A stretch of DNA of 32,565 bases, taken from assembly GCA_944392715.1 (NCBI GenBank), contig CALXXQ010000195.1:1-32565 (forward strand), written 5' to 3'. Source of the DNA: an uncultured Brachyspira sp. (GTDB lineage Bacteria; Spirochaetota; Brachyspiria; Brachyspirales; Brachyspiraceae). The notes below the pieces were generated by a model. It made no database searches and was not told the DNA's origin. It was given only the letters and a program-made list of their open reading frames with translations. The position numbers and the translations under genes were made by a program. Positions 9,700 to 16,274 of this stretch are shown in pieces. Position 1 is the stretch's first letter. Every line of letters starts with the position of its first letter.

Positions 9700-10350
9700 A
9701 TGTTTAATAAAATAGATTTGAATACTTATAATAGAAAAGAACATTATGAAATGTATATGAATAATATTCCATGTACATATAGTATAACCGTGTCTTTAAA
9801 TATCACTAATTTTAAGAATGCCATTAAAGAGAAGAATATAAAATTCTATGCTTCAGTTATTTATTTAATATCAAAAGTGGTTAATAAATATAAAGAATTT
9901 AAAATGTCATTAAATGATAATAAAGAACTTGGTTATTATGATATAATAAATCCAAGTTATACTATATTTCATAATGATACAAAAACTTTTTCATCTATTC
10001 ATACTGAATATAATGAAAAATTTGATTTGTTTTATAAAAATTATATTTCAGATATAGAAACTTATGGAAAAAATAAAAACTTTTTGGCTAAACCTTGCAA
10101 TATAAAAAATATATTTAATATTTCATCTATTCCATTATCATCTTTTACTAGCTTTAATTTGAATTTACCAAATAGTTTTGAATATTTAGCACCAATATTC
10201 ACTATAGGTAAATATTATATTGATGATAAGAACAATATAATAATGCCTTTAGCTTTACAAATACATCATAGTGCTTGCGATGGCTATCATGTTGGAATTT
10301 TCTTTGAAGATTTGCAAAGAGAATTTGATGATTTCAATTTATTCTATTGA
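9700..10350 (+). CDS. Chloramphenicol O-acetyltransferase homologue (type A CAT fold)
   Basis: Members acetylate the 3-hydroxyl of chloramphenicol using acetyl-CoA, forming trimers with active sites at subunit interfaces. The 216-residue length matches the family. The catalytic motif is intact as HHSACDGYH, with the general-base His at about residue 190 and the structural Asp four residues later. The conserved Ser-bearing segment SFTSFNLN (about 148-155) is also present, as is the N-terminal pattern with an aromatic residue followed by HYEMY. Composition is as AT-rich as its neighbours and there is no mobile element beside it, so it looks chromosomally resident rather than recently acquired. 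AAGGA precedes the ATG by eight bases. Whether it confers resistance or acetylates something else is not determinable here. Confidence 0.85.
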   Translation: MFNKIDLNTYNRKEHYEMYMNNIPCTYSITVSLNITNFKNAIKEKNIKFYASVIYLISKVVNKYKEFKMSLNDNKELGYYDIINPSYTIFHNDTKTFSSIHTEYNEKFDLFYKNYISDIETYGKNKNFLAKPCNIKNIFNISSIPLSSFTSFNLNLPNSFEYLAPIFTIGKYYIDDKNNIIMPLALQIHHSACDGYHVGIFFEDLQREFDDFNLFY

Positions 10351-10357
10351 ATTATTC

Positions 10358-10385
10358 TTGAAAAAATATAACTTTATTATAAAAT
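10358..10385 (+). promoter_or_regulatory. Candidate promoter for the FlgT/LPP20-like lipoprotein
   Basis: TTGAAA (10358-10363), 16-base spacer and TAAAAT (10380-10385) lie about 70 bases before the lipoprotein start. It has the same 16-base spacing as other candidates in the window. Confidence 0.3.
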
Positions 10386-10455
10386 AAATGTTATTATAAT
10401 TAATTATTTAAAAATTTATTTTTGTAAGTAATAATAGATCGAGGTTTATGATAAT

Positions 10456-11697
10456 ATGAAATTTTTATTTAATAAGCTATATTTATTTATATTTCTATCA
10501 ATATTTTTTATATCATGTGCTACAACTTCAAAAAGCACATCATCAAGCGGAGTATATGTCGGAGAGGCGACAGGAGAGATTGGAATAGTTAATAATTGGA
10601 AGAATCCAGATTTCAAAGGCGGAAAAACTACTAGAATAACTGCTGAAGGTTATGCCTCTGCTGATGGAAGAGGGGAGGCTGATGCTATAGAAAGATCTAT
10701 TGAAAGTGCTAAAAGAAATGCCGTTGAGCAGGCAGTAGGTTCTATAGTTCAGGGAAGTACTTTAGTAGAGAATAATAGACTTATAAGTTCTAAAATATAT
10801 GATAATACAACAGGATATATATCATCATATAAAGTTGTTAATATATCTAAATCTGGTTCTGTTTGGTATTCTAAAATAGAGGCTACAGTTGGAGTTGATA
10901 TGCTTCAAGATAATCTACAAGCTATGGGTATACTTATGGATAGTAAAAATATGCCTCTTATAGTTGTACTTGTTACAGATGAAACAGGAGGACTTAGTGA
11001 GTCTTTTAATGTAGAATTAGAGAAAAATATGAGTGAGAAAGGATTTAAATTTGTAAGCGGCTCATCATTACAAAATGTAATGAGAAAAGAGAATATAACA
11101 TATGAAGATACAAAAGGTTCCCGTTCATCTGATTCTATAAAAAAAATAGCTAATGCTACAGGAGCTCAAATAGCAATAATAGGTAAGGCTAATGCTGCTT
11201 TTTTCACTACTATAAAAGGTACTGCTATGAAAAGTTATAGAAGCGATGTTGCAATTACAGCTATTAATATATCAGATTACAGTACTATAGCCAGAGCTAC
11301 TCATCAGGCTGGCGGTGTAGGCGGAAGCGATAGCGATGCCCATTCTATAGCTTTGGTTAAATCTGCTGATTATATATCAGATGATTTTGTTAGCCAGATA
11401 GTTAATAAATGGCAAAGCGAAGTTCAAAATGGTACCGAATATACTATATATGTAAGCGGACTTGATTTCAATGATTCTATAGGTTTTGAAGATGCTTTGA
11501 AAAAGAATATAAGCGGACTTAAAAGTGTTTATAATAGAGGTGTATCTGGAGAATCTTCAAGATATGTTGTTACTTATGTTGGAAGCAGCAGAGATTTAGC
11601 TGTTGATATTAATTCCAAGGCTGGAAGTATGGGGTATCAAATAATAATAAAAAGTTTTGATGATAAAACTATAACTTTAAAGGCTAATAAAAGGTAA
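10456..11697 (+). CDS. Lipoprotein with FlgT/LPP20-like N-terminal domain
   Basis: Predicted outer-membrane or periplasmic lipoprotein of 413 residues. A hydrophobic signal ends in the lipobox FFISC with Cys at residue 21, followed by a Ser/Thr-rich linker. Residues about 50-150 contain AEGYASADG and an Ala/Glu-rich helix (AKRNAVEQAVGSIV), the pattern of the FlgT N-terminal / LPP20 lipoprotein fold. A second domain (about 165-300) resembles the TolB-like or FlgT middle domain that follows it in other proteins, and the final third has a further repeat-like beta segment. FlgT is part of the flagellar H-ring in Vibrio; a flagellar role here is only a possibility. GAGG precedes the start, with a three-codon mini-ORF between (see findings). 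queH follows eight bases later. Confidence 0.7.
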   Translation: MKFLFNKLYLFIFLSIFFISCATTSKSTSSSGVYVGEATGEIGIVNNWKNPDFKGGKTTRITAEGYASADGRGEADAIERSIESAKRNAVEQAVGSIVQGSTLVENNRLISSKIYDNTTGYISSYKVVNISKSGSVWYSKIEATVGVDMLQDNLQAMGILMDSKNMPLIVVLVTDETGGLSESFNVELEKNMSEKGFKFVSGSSLQNVMRKENITYEDTKGSRSSDSIKKIANATGAQIAIIGKANAAFFTTIKGTAMKSYRSDVAITAINISDYSTIARATHQAGGVGGSDSDAHSIALVKSADYISDDFVSQIVNKWQSEVQNGTEYTIYVSGLDFNDSIGFEDALKKNISGLKSVYNRGVSGESSRYVVTYVGSSRDLAVDINSKAGSMGYQIIIKSFDDKTITLKANKR

Positions 11698-11705
11698 TTT
11701 TATTT

Positions 11706-12245
11706 ATGAAAGAAAAATTGGTAGTTCATACTTGCTGTGCAGTTTGCATGTCTTATCCGCGTACTATACTTGAGGATTATGATACTGTATTTTATTTCTA
11801 TAATCCTAATATATATCCTATAAGTGAATATGAAAGAAGAAGAGATGAGTTTATAAGCTATGCTGATAAATTGGGAATAAGATATTATATATCAGAAGAA
11901 AAAGAAGCAGTTGAAAATTGGTATAAAGATATTGAGGGATTTGAGAATGAACCTGAAAAAGGTGCCAGATGCAGTATTTGTTTTAAACATAGAATGAAAA
12001 AAGCTTTTGAATATGCTTCCGATATAGATGCTAAATATGTAGCTACTGTAATGACTGTAAGCCCTCATAAAAATAGTAAAGTTATTGAGATGATAGGAAA
12101 TTCCTTAGCTTCTGAATATGAAAATATTGAATATTTACATTTCGATTTTAAGAAAAAGGATGGATTTAAAAAAACTAATATAATAGCTAATGAAGCAGGG
12201 CTTTATAGGCAGAATTATTGCGGATGTGAATTTAGTATAAGATAA
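11706..12245 (+). CDS. queH: Epoxyqueuosine reductase QueH
   Basis: Catalyses the last step of queuosine synthesis, reducing epoxyqueuosine in tRNA to queuosine; it is the non-homologous replacement for QueG. The 179-residue protein has all family cysteine motifs: the N-terminal HTCCAVC, the central GARCSICF and the C-terminal YRQNYCGC. These ligate the iron-sulfur cluster and an additional metal in characterised QueH. The segment beginning FYFYNPNIYP and the YERRRDE motif are also diagnostic. The ATG at 11706 follows the lipoprotein stop by eight bases, with AAAGG lying in the end of that gene, so the two are probably cotranscribed. It converges on the XRE gene with only nine bases between stops. 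Confidence 0.95.
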   Translation: MKEKLVVHTCCAVCMSYPRTILEDYDTVFYFYNPNIYPISEYERRRDEFISYADKLGIRYYISEEKEAVENWYKDIEGFENEPEKGARCSICFKHRMKKAFEYASDIDAKYVATVMTVSPHKNSKVIEMIGNSLASEYENIEYLHFDFKKKDGFKKTNIIANEAGLYRQNYCGCEFSIR

Positions 12246-12254
12246 TATTATACT

Positions 12255-12617
12255 TTATTTATTTTTTTCACCGTCTTTTATTATATCATTTAAATGATCT
12301 ATCATATTTCCTATAAAATCTAATTTATTTTCTTCAAATTTTTTAAGTTTTTCTGATATAGCAAATATTTTTTCTTCTGAAGTTTTTAAATTATATGGTT
12401 TCATATTTAATAATATATCTGGAGAAGTTTCTAAAGCTTTACATATTTTATTTAGATTTTTAATTGATATATTTCTATTTCCAACTTCTACTCCTTGTAA
12501 ATATTTACCAGAAAGTGAAGATTTTTCAGCTAATTCATCTATGGTCATTTTTTTATTTTTTCTTAATTCTCTTATATTTTGTCCTAAATTTTTTAATACT
12601 ACTTCTGTGTCCATCAT
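12255..12617 (-). CDS. Small XRE-family helix-turn-helix regulator
   Basis: DNA-binding protein of 120 residues. Residues about 9-65 form a Cro/C1-type HTH: LGQNIRELRKNKKMTIDELA, then AEKSSLSGKYLQGVEVGNR as the recognition helix region and a closing helix ICKALETSPDILL. The C-terminal 50 residues are charged and helical, likely a dimerisation segment. Two adjacent ATG codons exist; the first (12617) is best placed, seven bases after GGAG. Its target is unknown. It is transcribed away from the two YjfB-like genes' terminator, so it appears monocistronic. A weak promoter of the form TTGTTT-16-TATATA lies upstream. Confidence 0.85.
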   Translation of the reverse strand: MMDTEVVLKNLGQNIRELRKNKKMTIDELAEKSSLSGKYLQGVEVGNRNISIKNLNKICKALETSPDILLNMKPYNLKTSEEKIFAISEKLKKFEENKLDFIGNMIDHLNDIIKDGEKNK

Positions 12618-12760
12618 AAAAAAACTCCATTTATACTTATGTCTATTTATTTATGATATATAAAAATTTTAATTAAAAAAACAATTTATAATTTGACTAT
12701 TAGTGAAAAAAGTATATTTTTGGTATTTTATAATGGGTATATTGTATTTATTTTTTACAT

Positions 12761-12791
12761 AAAAAAGCTGCTAATAGTAACTATCAGCAGC
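12761..12791 (-). terminator. Rho-independent terminator after the first YjfB-like gene
   Basis: GCTGCT and AGCAGC form the base of a hairpin whose upper stem is ATAG/CTAT with a three-base loop (12767-12791). On the minus strand it is followed by six T residues (12766-12761). It ends transcription of the small gene at 12811-12999 and shields the XRE gene. Confidence 0.85.
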
Positions 12792-12810
12792 CTAAAAAAT
12801 CATTTTTTAA

Positions 12811-12999
12811 TTAAGCATAAGTACTTAATCTTTCACCTACACCAGGTCTCATAGGTGCAGAAACAGCTTGAGGCTGAATGCTAGTCATAATTTTATCAAC
12901 AGCCTGAGCTTGCATATCTGAAGTTTTTCTTATCATGCTTAAAGAAATATCTTGTTTAAGCATTCCAGTAGAATAAGAACTATAAGCAGAAAGATCCAT
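12811..12999 (-). CDS. Small YjfB-like putative motility protein
   Basis: A 62-residue protein resembling the YjfB putative motility family: it opens MDLSAYSSYS, continues with a helix SLSMIRKTSDMQAQAVDKIM and ends with a Pro-rich tail closing LSTYA. In Bacillus, yjfB belongs to the motility regulon; molecular function is unknown. The open frame extends five codons upstream to 13014, but the ATG at 12999 has a clear GGAAGG seven bases before it and matches the family N-terminus. It has its own hairpin terminator. The second small gene at 13250 looks like a diverged paralogue, sharing the pattern Gln-Ala/Ser-x-Asp-Lys, then TPQ/QPQ and the Tyr-Ala end. Confidence 0.65.
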   Translation of the reverse strand: MDLSAYSSYSTGMLKQDISLSMIRKTSDMQAQAVDKIMTSIQPQAVSAPMRPGVGERLSTYA

Positions 13000-13051
13000 A
13001 TATATACCTTCCATATTAATATTATATTTTATAAAACTAATTTACTCTATA

Positions 13052-13079
13052 ATTGTAAATCAATATCATATTAAATCAA
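13052..13079 (-). promoter_or_regulatory. Candidate promoter for the first YjfB-like gene
   Basis: On the minus strand, TTGATT (13079-13074), a 16-base spacer and TACAAT (13057-13052) lie about 50 bases before the ATG at 12999. This suggests housekeeping-type transcription rather than a flagellar sigma-28 promoter. Confidence 0.45.
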
Positions 13080-13162
13080 GAAAAATATTATAAAATATCA
13101 TAAAATAAATAGCATTGAATATGTTATGATAACGAAATAGTTGACATAATGTATTTTTTATG

Positions 13163-13239
13163 AAAAAAAGATGACCAATTATGTTTTATCATTTTTATTT
13201 TTTATTATTTCCAGAGCACTACATTAACATAATTGGTCA
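13163..13239 (-). terminator. Long-loop hairpin with T-run after the second YjfB-like gene
   Basis: A perfect 14-bp inverted repeat (13172-13185 and 13226-13239, TGACCAATTATGTT and its complement) encloses 40 bases. On the minus strand the second arm is followed after two bases by seven T residues. It starts 11 bases after the stop at 13250, so termination is the simplest reading, but the loop is unusually long. Confidence 0.6.
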
Positions 13240-13249
13240 CAGGCAATAA

Positions 13250-13453
13250 TTAAGCATATACATCAAGAGTTTTTCCAAAGTTGTTATTTATTTCGACAGA
13301 TGAACCTTGAGGAGTAACCATGCTTGCAACTTTATCTGCAGATTGAGCTGAACCATATGCAGAAGAGTTATAAACATTTAATCCAGCAGAAGTCATATGT
13401 CTAGTCAATGGAAACATCTCAGATGAATAAATAGAGTTTAATGAAACACCCAT
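13250..13453 (-). CDS. Small YjfB-like protein, diverged paralogue
   Basis: A 67-residue protein of unknown function. It opens MGVSLNSIYSSEMFPL, has a Ser/Ala/Tyr-rich centre and a helix SAQSADKVASMVTPQG, and closes FGKTLDVYA. The closing pattern and the helix match the neighbouring 62-residue YjfB-like protein, so I treat it as a diverged copy. The ATG is preceded by a perfect GGAGG six bases upstream, which argues for strong translation. Upstream on the minus strand are two boxes resembling the sigma-28 -10 element: TCCGATAC (13494-13487) and ACCGATAA (13559-13552). Neither has a convincing TAAA-type -35 at the right distance. No signal peptide or membrane segment is present. Confidence 0.55.
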   Translation of the reverse strand: MGVSLNSIYSSEMFPLTRHMTSAGLNVYNSSAYGSAQSADKVASMVTPQGSSVEINNNFGKTLDVYA

Positions 13454-13676
13454 TTAAAACCTCCAAAGACTTTTTATTTATATATAGTATCGGAATATAT
13501 ATGCTTAATCATAAACATTAATACAAATTTTACAAAAATAAATAAGTATTTTTATCGGTAATATTTATTATTGTGAAAGACATTTTTTTATAATTGATAT
13601 TTTTAATAAATAAAACATTAATTATGCATTTTTATATTATAACATTATATTTTTTTATTTTTTTATACTATAAATA

Positions 13677-13704
13677 TTGACTTATTATATATTATACATA
13701 TACT
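13677..13704 (+). promoter_or_regulatory. Predicted promoter of the CoA-disulfide reductase gene
   Basis: TTGACT (13677-13682), a 16-base spacer and TATACT (13699-13704) match the sigma-70 consensus well. The start codon lies 38 bases after the -10 box. The -10 and most of the spacer are inside a 41-bp palindrome. Confidence 0.6.
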
Positions 13705-13725
13705 AGGTATATGTATAATATATAA
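13685..13725. promoter_or_regulatory. 41-bp palindrome, probable repressor operator
   Basis: Two 19-base arms (13685-13703 and 13707-13725) are perfectly complementary around the three-base centre TAG; the core reads ATATACTAGGTATAT. It covers the predicted -10 box and part of the spacer, so a bound protein would block RNA polymerase. The rhodanese-CstR fusion encoded downstream is the natural candidate ligand. That link is inference. Confidence 0.6.
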
Positions 13726-13741
13726 ATAGGGGTTTTGTATC

Positions 13742-15427
13742 ATGAAAAAAATTTTAATAGTTGGTGGTGTTGCAGGAGGAGCTTCTGCAGCAGCAAGACT
13801 TAGAAGATTAAATGAAAAAGATAAGATAATAATGTTTGAAAAAGGACCTCATGTATCTTTTTCTAACTGCTCTCTTCCATATTATATGGGCGGAATTATA
13901 CCTAGTGAAGAGACTTTGCTTCTTATGTCTCCAGAGAAATTTTTAAAGCAATTTAATGTTGATGCAAGAGTTAATAGCGAGGTTATATCTATAGACAGAG
14001 AGAAAAAAGAAGTTACTGTAGTATCAGAAGGGAAGGAGTATAAGGAGAGTTATGATAAATTGATACTTTCTATGGGAGCTAAGCCTATAGTTCCTCCTAT
14101 AAAAGGAATTGAGAAAGTTAATGTTTTTACTATAAGAAATGTTGTTGATATTAGTAAAATACATTCATTTTTGCAGGGGAAGAAAGATGCTAAAGTTACT
14201 GTTATAGGAGGAGGATTTATAGGTATTGAGATGGCTGAAAATTTGAAGCATGCTGGATATAATGTAACTATAGTAGAAGCATTGCCTCAAATAATGAAGC
14301 CTTTTGATTATGATATGGTTCAGATACTTCATAGAGAGATTATAGATAATGGCATTGATTTAATAGTTAATGATAAGGTTGATAGTTTTGATACAAATGC
14401 TGTTATTTTGGGTTCTGGAAAGAAGATAGATGCTGATGCTGTTGTTCTTGCTATAGGAGTTGCTCCTGAAACTGATATTGCTGTTAAGGCTGGAATAGAG
14501 CTTGGAAAAACTAAGGCTATAAAAGTAGATTCTACTTATAGAACAAATGATAAAGATATTTATGCTGTAGGAGATGCTATAGAAGTTTATAATCCTTTAT
14601 TTAATGATTATTTCAAATTGGCATTAGCAGGACCTGCTCAGAAACAGGCTAGGGCAGTTGCTGATCATATTAATGGAAGAACTGTTGATAATAGAGGATT
14701 TATAGGTTCATCTGTTATTAAGGTATTCAGTTATAATGGTGCTTCTACAGGACTTTCTGAAGGCTTGATAAAGGCTATGAATTTAAATATAAATTATGAT
14801 ACTGTTGAAATTATTCCTTTTGACGGCGTATCAATTATGCCTAGTGCTAGATTAATGCATTTCAAACTTATATATGAAGTTCCTACAGGAAAAATATTAG
14901 GGGCTCAGGCTATAGGTAAGGGAAATGTTGATAAGAGAATAGATGTTATAGCTACTATGATAAAATTTGGCGGAACTATAGATGATTTGAAAGATTTAGA
15001 ATTATGTTATGCTCCTCCATTTGGAACTGCAAAAGATGTTGTTAATTTTGCTGGATATGTAGCATCAAATTTAAGAAATGGAGATTATAAGCAGGTTCAT
15101 TATAGTCAGGTTAGAGAATTGGTTGAAAAAAATGCTTATTTCTTAGATGTAAGACTTCCTGAAGATTTTGCTGTTGGGCATTTAGAAAAAGCTGTTAATA
15201 TACCTCTTGGAGCTTTGAGAAGCAGATATAATGAAGTTCCTAAGGATAAACCTGTATATATTACTTGTAAAACAGGATTAACTAGTTACACAGCATGTAA
15301 AATACTTCAAAATATGGGATTCGATAATGTTATAAATGTTTCTGGCGGATTTATCGGTTTATCTCAATATGAATATTACAATGATAAGGTTATGGGAAGA
15401 AAACCTATATTAACTGGATATTTCTGA
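13742..15427 (+). CDS. cdr: CoA-disulfide/CoA-persulfide reductase with C-terminal rhodanese domain
   Basis: Flavoprotein that uses NAD(P)H to reduce CoA disulfide, CoA persulfide or polysulfide; the fused rhodanese domain delivers sulfane sulfur. Of 561 residues, 1-450 form the pyridine-nucleotide-disulfide reductase fold: FAD motif GGVAGGASAA (8-17), the single redox cysteine Cys43 in SFSNCSLPYY exactly where CoADR enzymes have it, NAD(P)H motif VIGGGFIGIE (about 156-165) and second FAD motif YAVGDAIEV (about 278). Residues about 460-545 are a rhodanese domain with active Cys509 in ITCKTGLTS. AGGGG precedes the ATG. A hairpin follows the stop, and 180 bases later comes a gene for a rhodanese-CstR fusion, which points to reactive-sulfur defence rather than simple thiol maintenance. 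Confidence 0.9.
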   Translation: MKKILIVGGVAGGASAAARLRRLNEKDKIIMFEKGPHVSFSNCSLPYYMGGIIPSEETLLLMSPEKFLKQFNVDARVNSEVISIDREKKEVTVVSEGKEYKESYDKLILSMGAKPIVPPIKGIEKVNVFTIRNVVDISKIHSFLQGKKDAKVTVIGGGFIGIEMAENLKHAGYNVTIVEALPQIMKPFDYDMVQILHREIIDNGIDLIVNDKVDSFDTNAVILGSGKKIDADAVVLAIGVAPETDIAVKAGIELGKTKAIKVDSTYRTNDKDIYAVGDAIEVYNPLFNDYFKLALAGPAQKQARAVADHINGRTVDNRGFIGSSVIKVFSYNGASTGLSEGLIKAMNLNINYDTVEIIPFDGVSIMPSARLMHFKLIYEVPTGKILGAQAIGKGNVDKRIDVIATMIKFGGTIDDLKDLELCYAPPFGTAKDVVNFAGYVASNLRNGDYKQVHYSQVRELVEKNAYFLDVRLPEDFAVGHLEKAVNIPLGALRSRYNEVPKDKPVYITCKTGLTSYTACKILQNMGFDNVINVSGGFIGLSQYEYYNDKVMGRKPILTGYF

Positions 15428-15454
15428 TAATTTCATATTTTGTATACTCATTAA

Positions 15455-15487
15455 TTAAAGAGCTATTTTATGAAAATAGCTCTTTAA
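15455..15487 (+). terminator. Hairpin after the CoA-disulfide reductase gene
   Basis: Perfect 15-bp stem (15455-15469 with 15473-15487) around a three-base loop; its core is AAAGAGCTATTTT. There is no long T-run directly after, so it may terminate only partly and let some transcripts reach the regulator gene. Confidence 0.6.
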
Positions 15488-15566
15488 ATTATCATTAATA
15501 ATCACAATTATTATTTTTTTGTTAAAAAAAATATTTTATCAAATTTATTTTTTTTATGTTATATTA

Positions 15567-15572
15567 TATAAT
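15567..15572 (+). promoter_or_regulatory. Candidate -10 box of the rhodanese-CstR gene inside a 16-bp palindrome
   Basis: A TATAAT lies within the perfect palindrome TATATTATATAATATA (15560-15575), 38 bases before the ATG at 15610. The -35 position (TTATTT at a 16-base spacing) is poor. AT-only palindromes arise easily at this composition, so autoregulation here is only a possibility. Confidence 0.3.
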
Positions 15573-15609
15573 ATAGGAGAAGATATAGACTTTTAACAAG
15601 GACTGAAAT

Positions 15610-16215
15610 ATGTTAATAGAGAATGATTTAAAGATATTATCTCCCTCGGAGGCTGGCGAAATTATTAATAAAACTGATAATATAGTTATATTAGATGTCA
15701 GAACGGAGATGGAACATAATTATGAAGGTATGATTGAAGATTCTATTTCTATGGATTTCCTTAAGCCAAGAGTGTTTAAAAGAGAGATATCTAAGCTAGA
15801 CAAAAATGCTCCTTATATATTATATTGTTCTGTTGGAAAATTGAGTATAAAAGCAGCTGAATATATGAGAGAAGAAGGTTTTACAGATCTTTATGTATTA
15901 GAGGGAGGATTAAAGGCTTGGAATAAGCATTTTGGTGATAGTAATAAAGTTTCTAAATTTGATAGAGAAGAAGCTCTTGAAAGAAGAAAAAGACTTATTA
16001 TTAGATTAAACAGAATTGAAGGTCAAATTAAGGGAATGAAGAAAATGCTGGCTAAAGGAGAATATTGCGGTGATATACTTAATCAATCTTTAGCAGTAAA
16101 AGCCGCTATGGGAAGTGTTAATCAAGAGATTATGGAAGTATTTTTAAATACTTGTATGATTTCGCCTAAAGAGAAAGATGATTTCTTTAGGTATATGAGA
16201 AAACTTATAAAGTAA
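15610..16215 (+). CDS. Rhodanese domain fused to a CsoR/CstR-family (DUF156) repressor
   Basis: A 201-residue two-domain protein. Residues about 10-110 are a rhodanese domain (ILDVRTEMEH, then the active loop YCSVGKLS with Cys73, and the closing GGLKAW). Residues about 120-201 are a CsoR/FrmR/CstR-type all-helical DNA-binding domain (RLNRIEGQIKGMKKML, then YCGDILNQ). Its two cysteines, Cys153 and Cys182, are 29 residues apart, as in CsoR and CstR. The position four residues before the second Cys, a copper-ligand His in CsoR, is Phe178. Loss of that His with both Cys retained is the CstR (persulfide sensor) pattern. AAGGA precedes the ATG. It lies downstream of a CoA-persulfide reductase-like gene and is followed by a strong terminator. 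I infer a sensor in which the rhodanese passes persulfide to the repressor cysteines. Confidence 0.88.
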   Translation: MLIENDLKILSPSEAGEIINKTDNIVILDVRTEMEHNYEGMIEDSISMDFLKPRVFKREISKLDKNAPYILYCSVGKLSIKAAEYMREEGFTDLYVLEGGLKAWNKHFGDSNKVSKFDREEALERRKRLIIRLNRIEGQIKGMKKMLAKGEYCGDILNQSLAVKAAMGSVNQEIMEVFLNTCMISPKEKDDFFRYMRKLIK

Positions 16216-16232
16216 TTTTTATTATTTTTTAT

Positions 16233-16264
16233 AAGCAAGGGAATTTCACCCTTGCTTTTATTTT
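16233..16264 (+). terminator. Rho-independent terminator after the rhodanese-CstR gene
   Basis: Stem AAGCAAGGG (16233-16241) with CCCTTGCTT (16249-16257), seven-base loop, followed by a T-rich tail on the plus strand. It separates this gene from the convergent pyr operon. Confidence 0.85.
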
Positions 16265-16274
16265 ATGATTTTTA

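Noticed and set aside
13487..13559. Sigma-28 flagellar promoter for the 67-residue gene
   Set aside because: TCCGATAC and ACCGATAA resemble the -10 consensus, but neither has a TAAA-type -35 element at about 15 bases, so I do not list a promoter.
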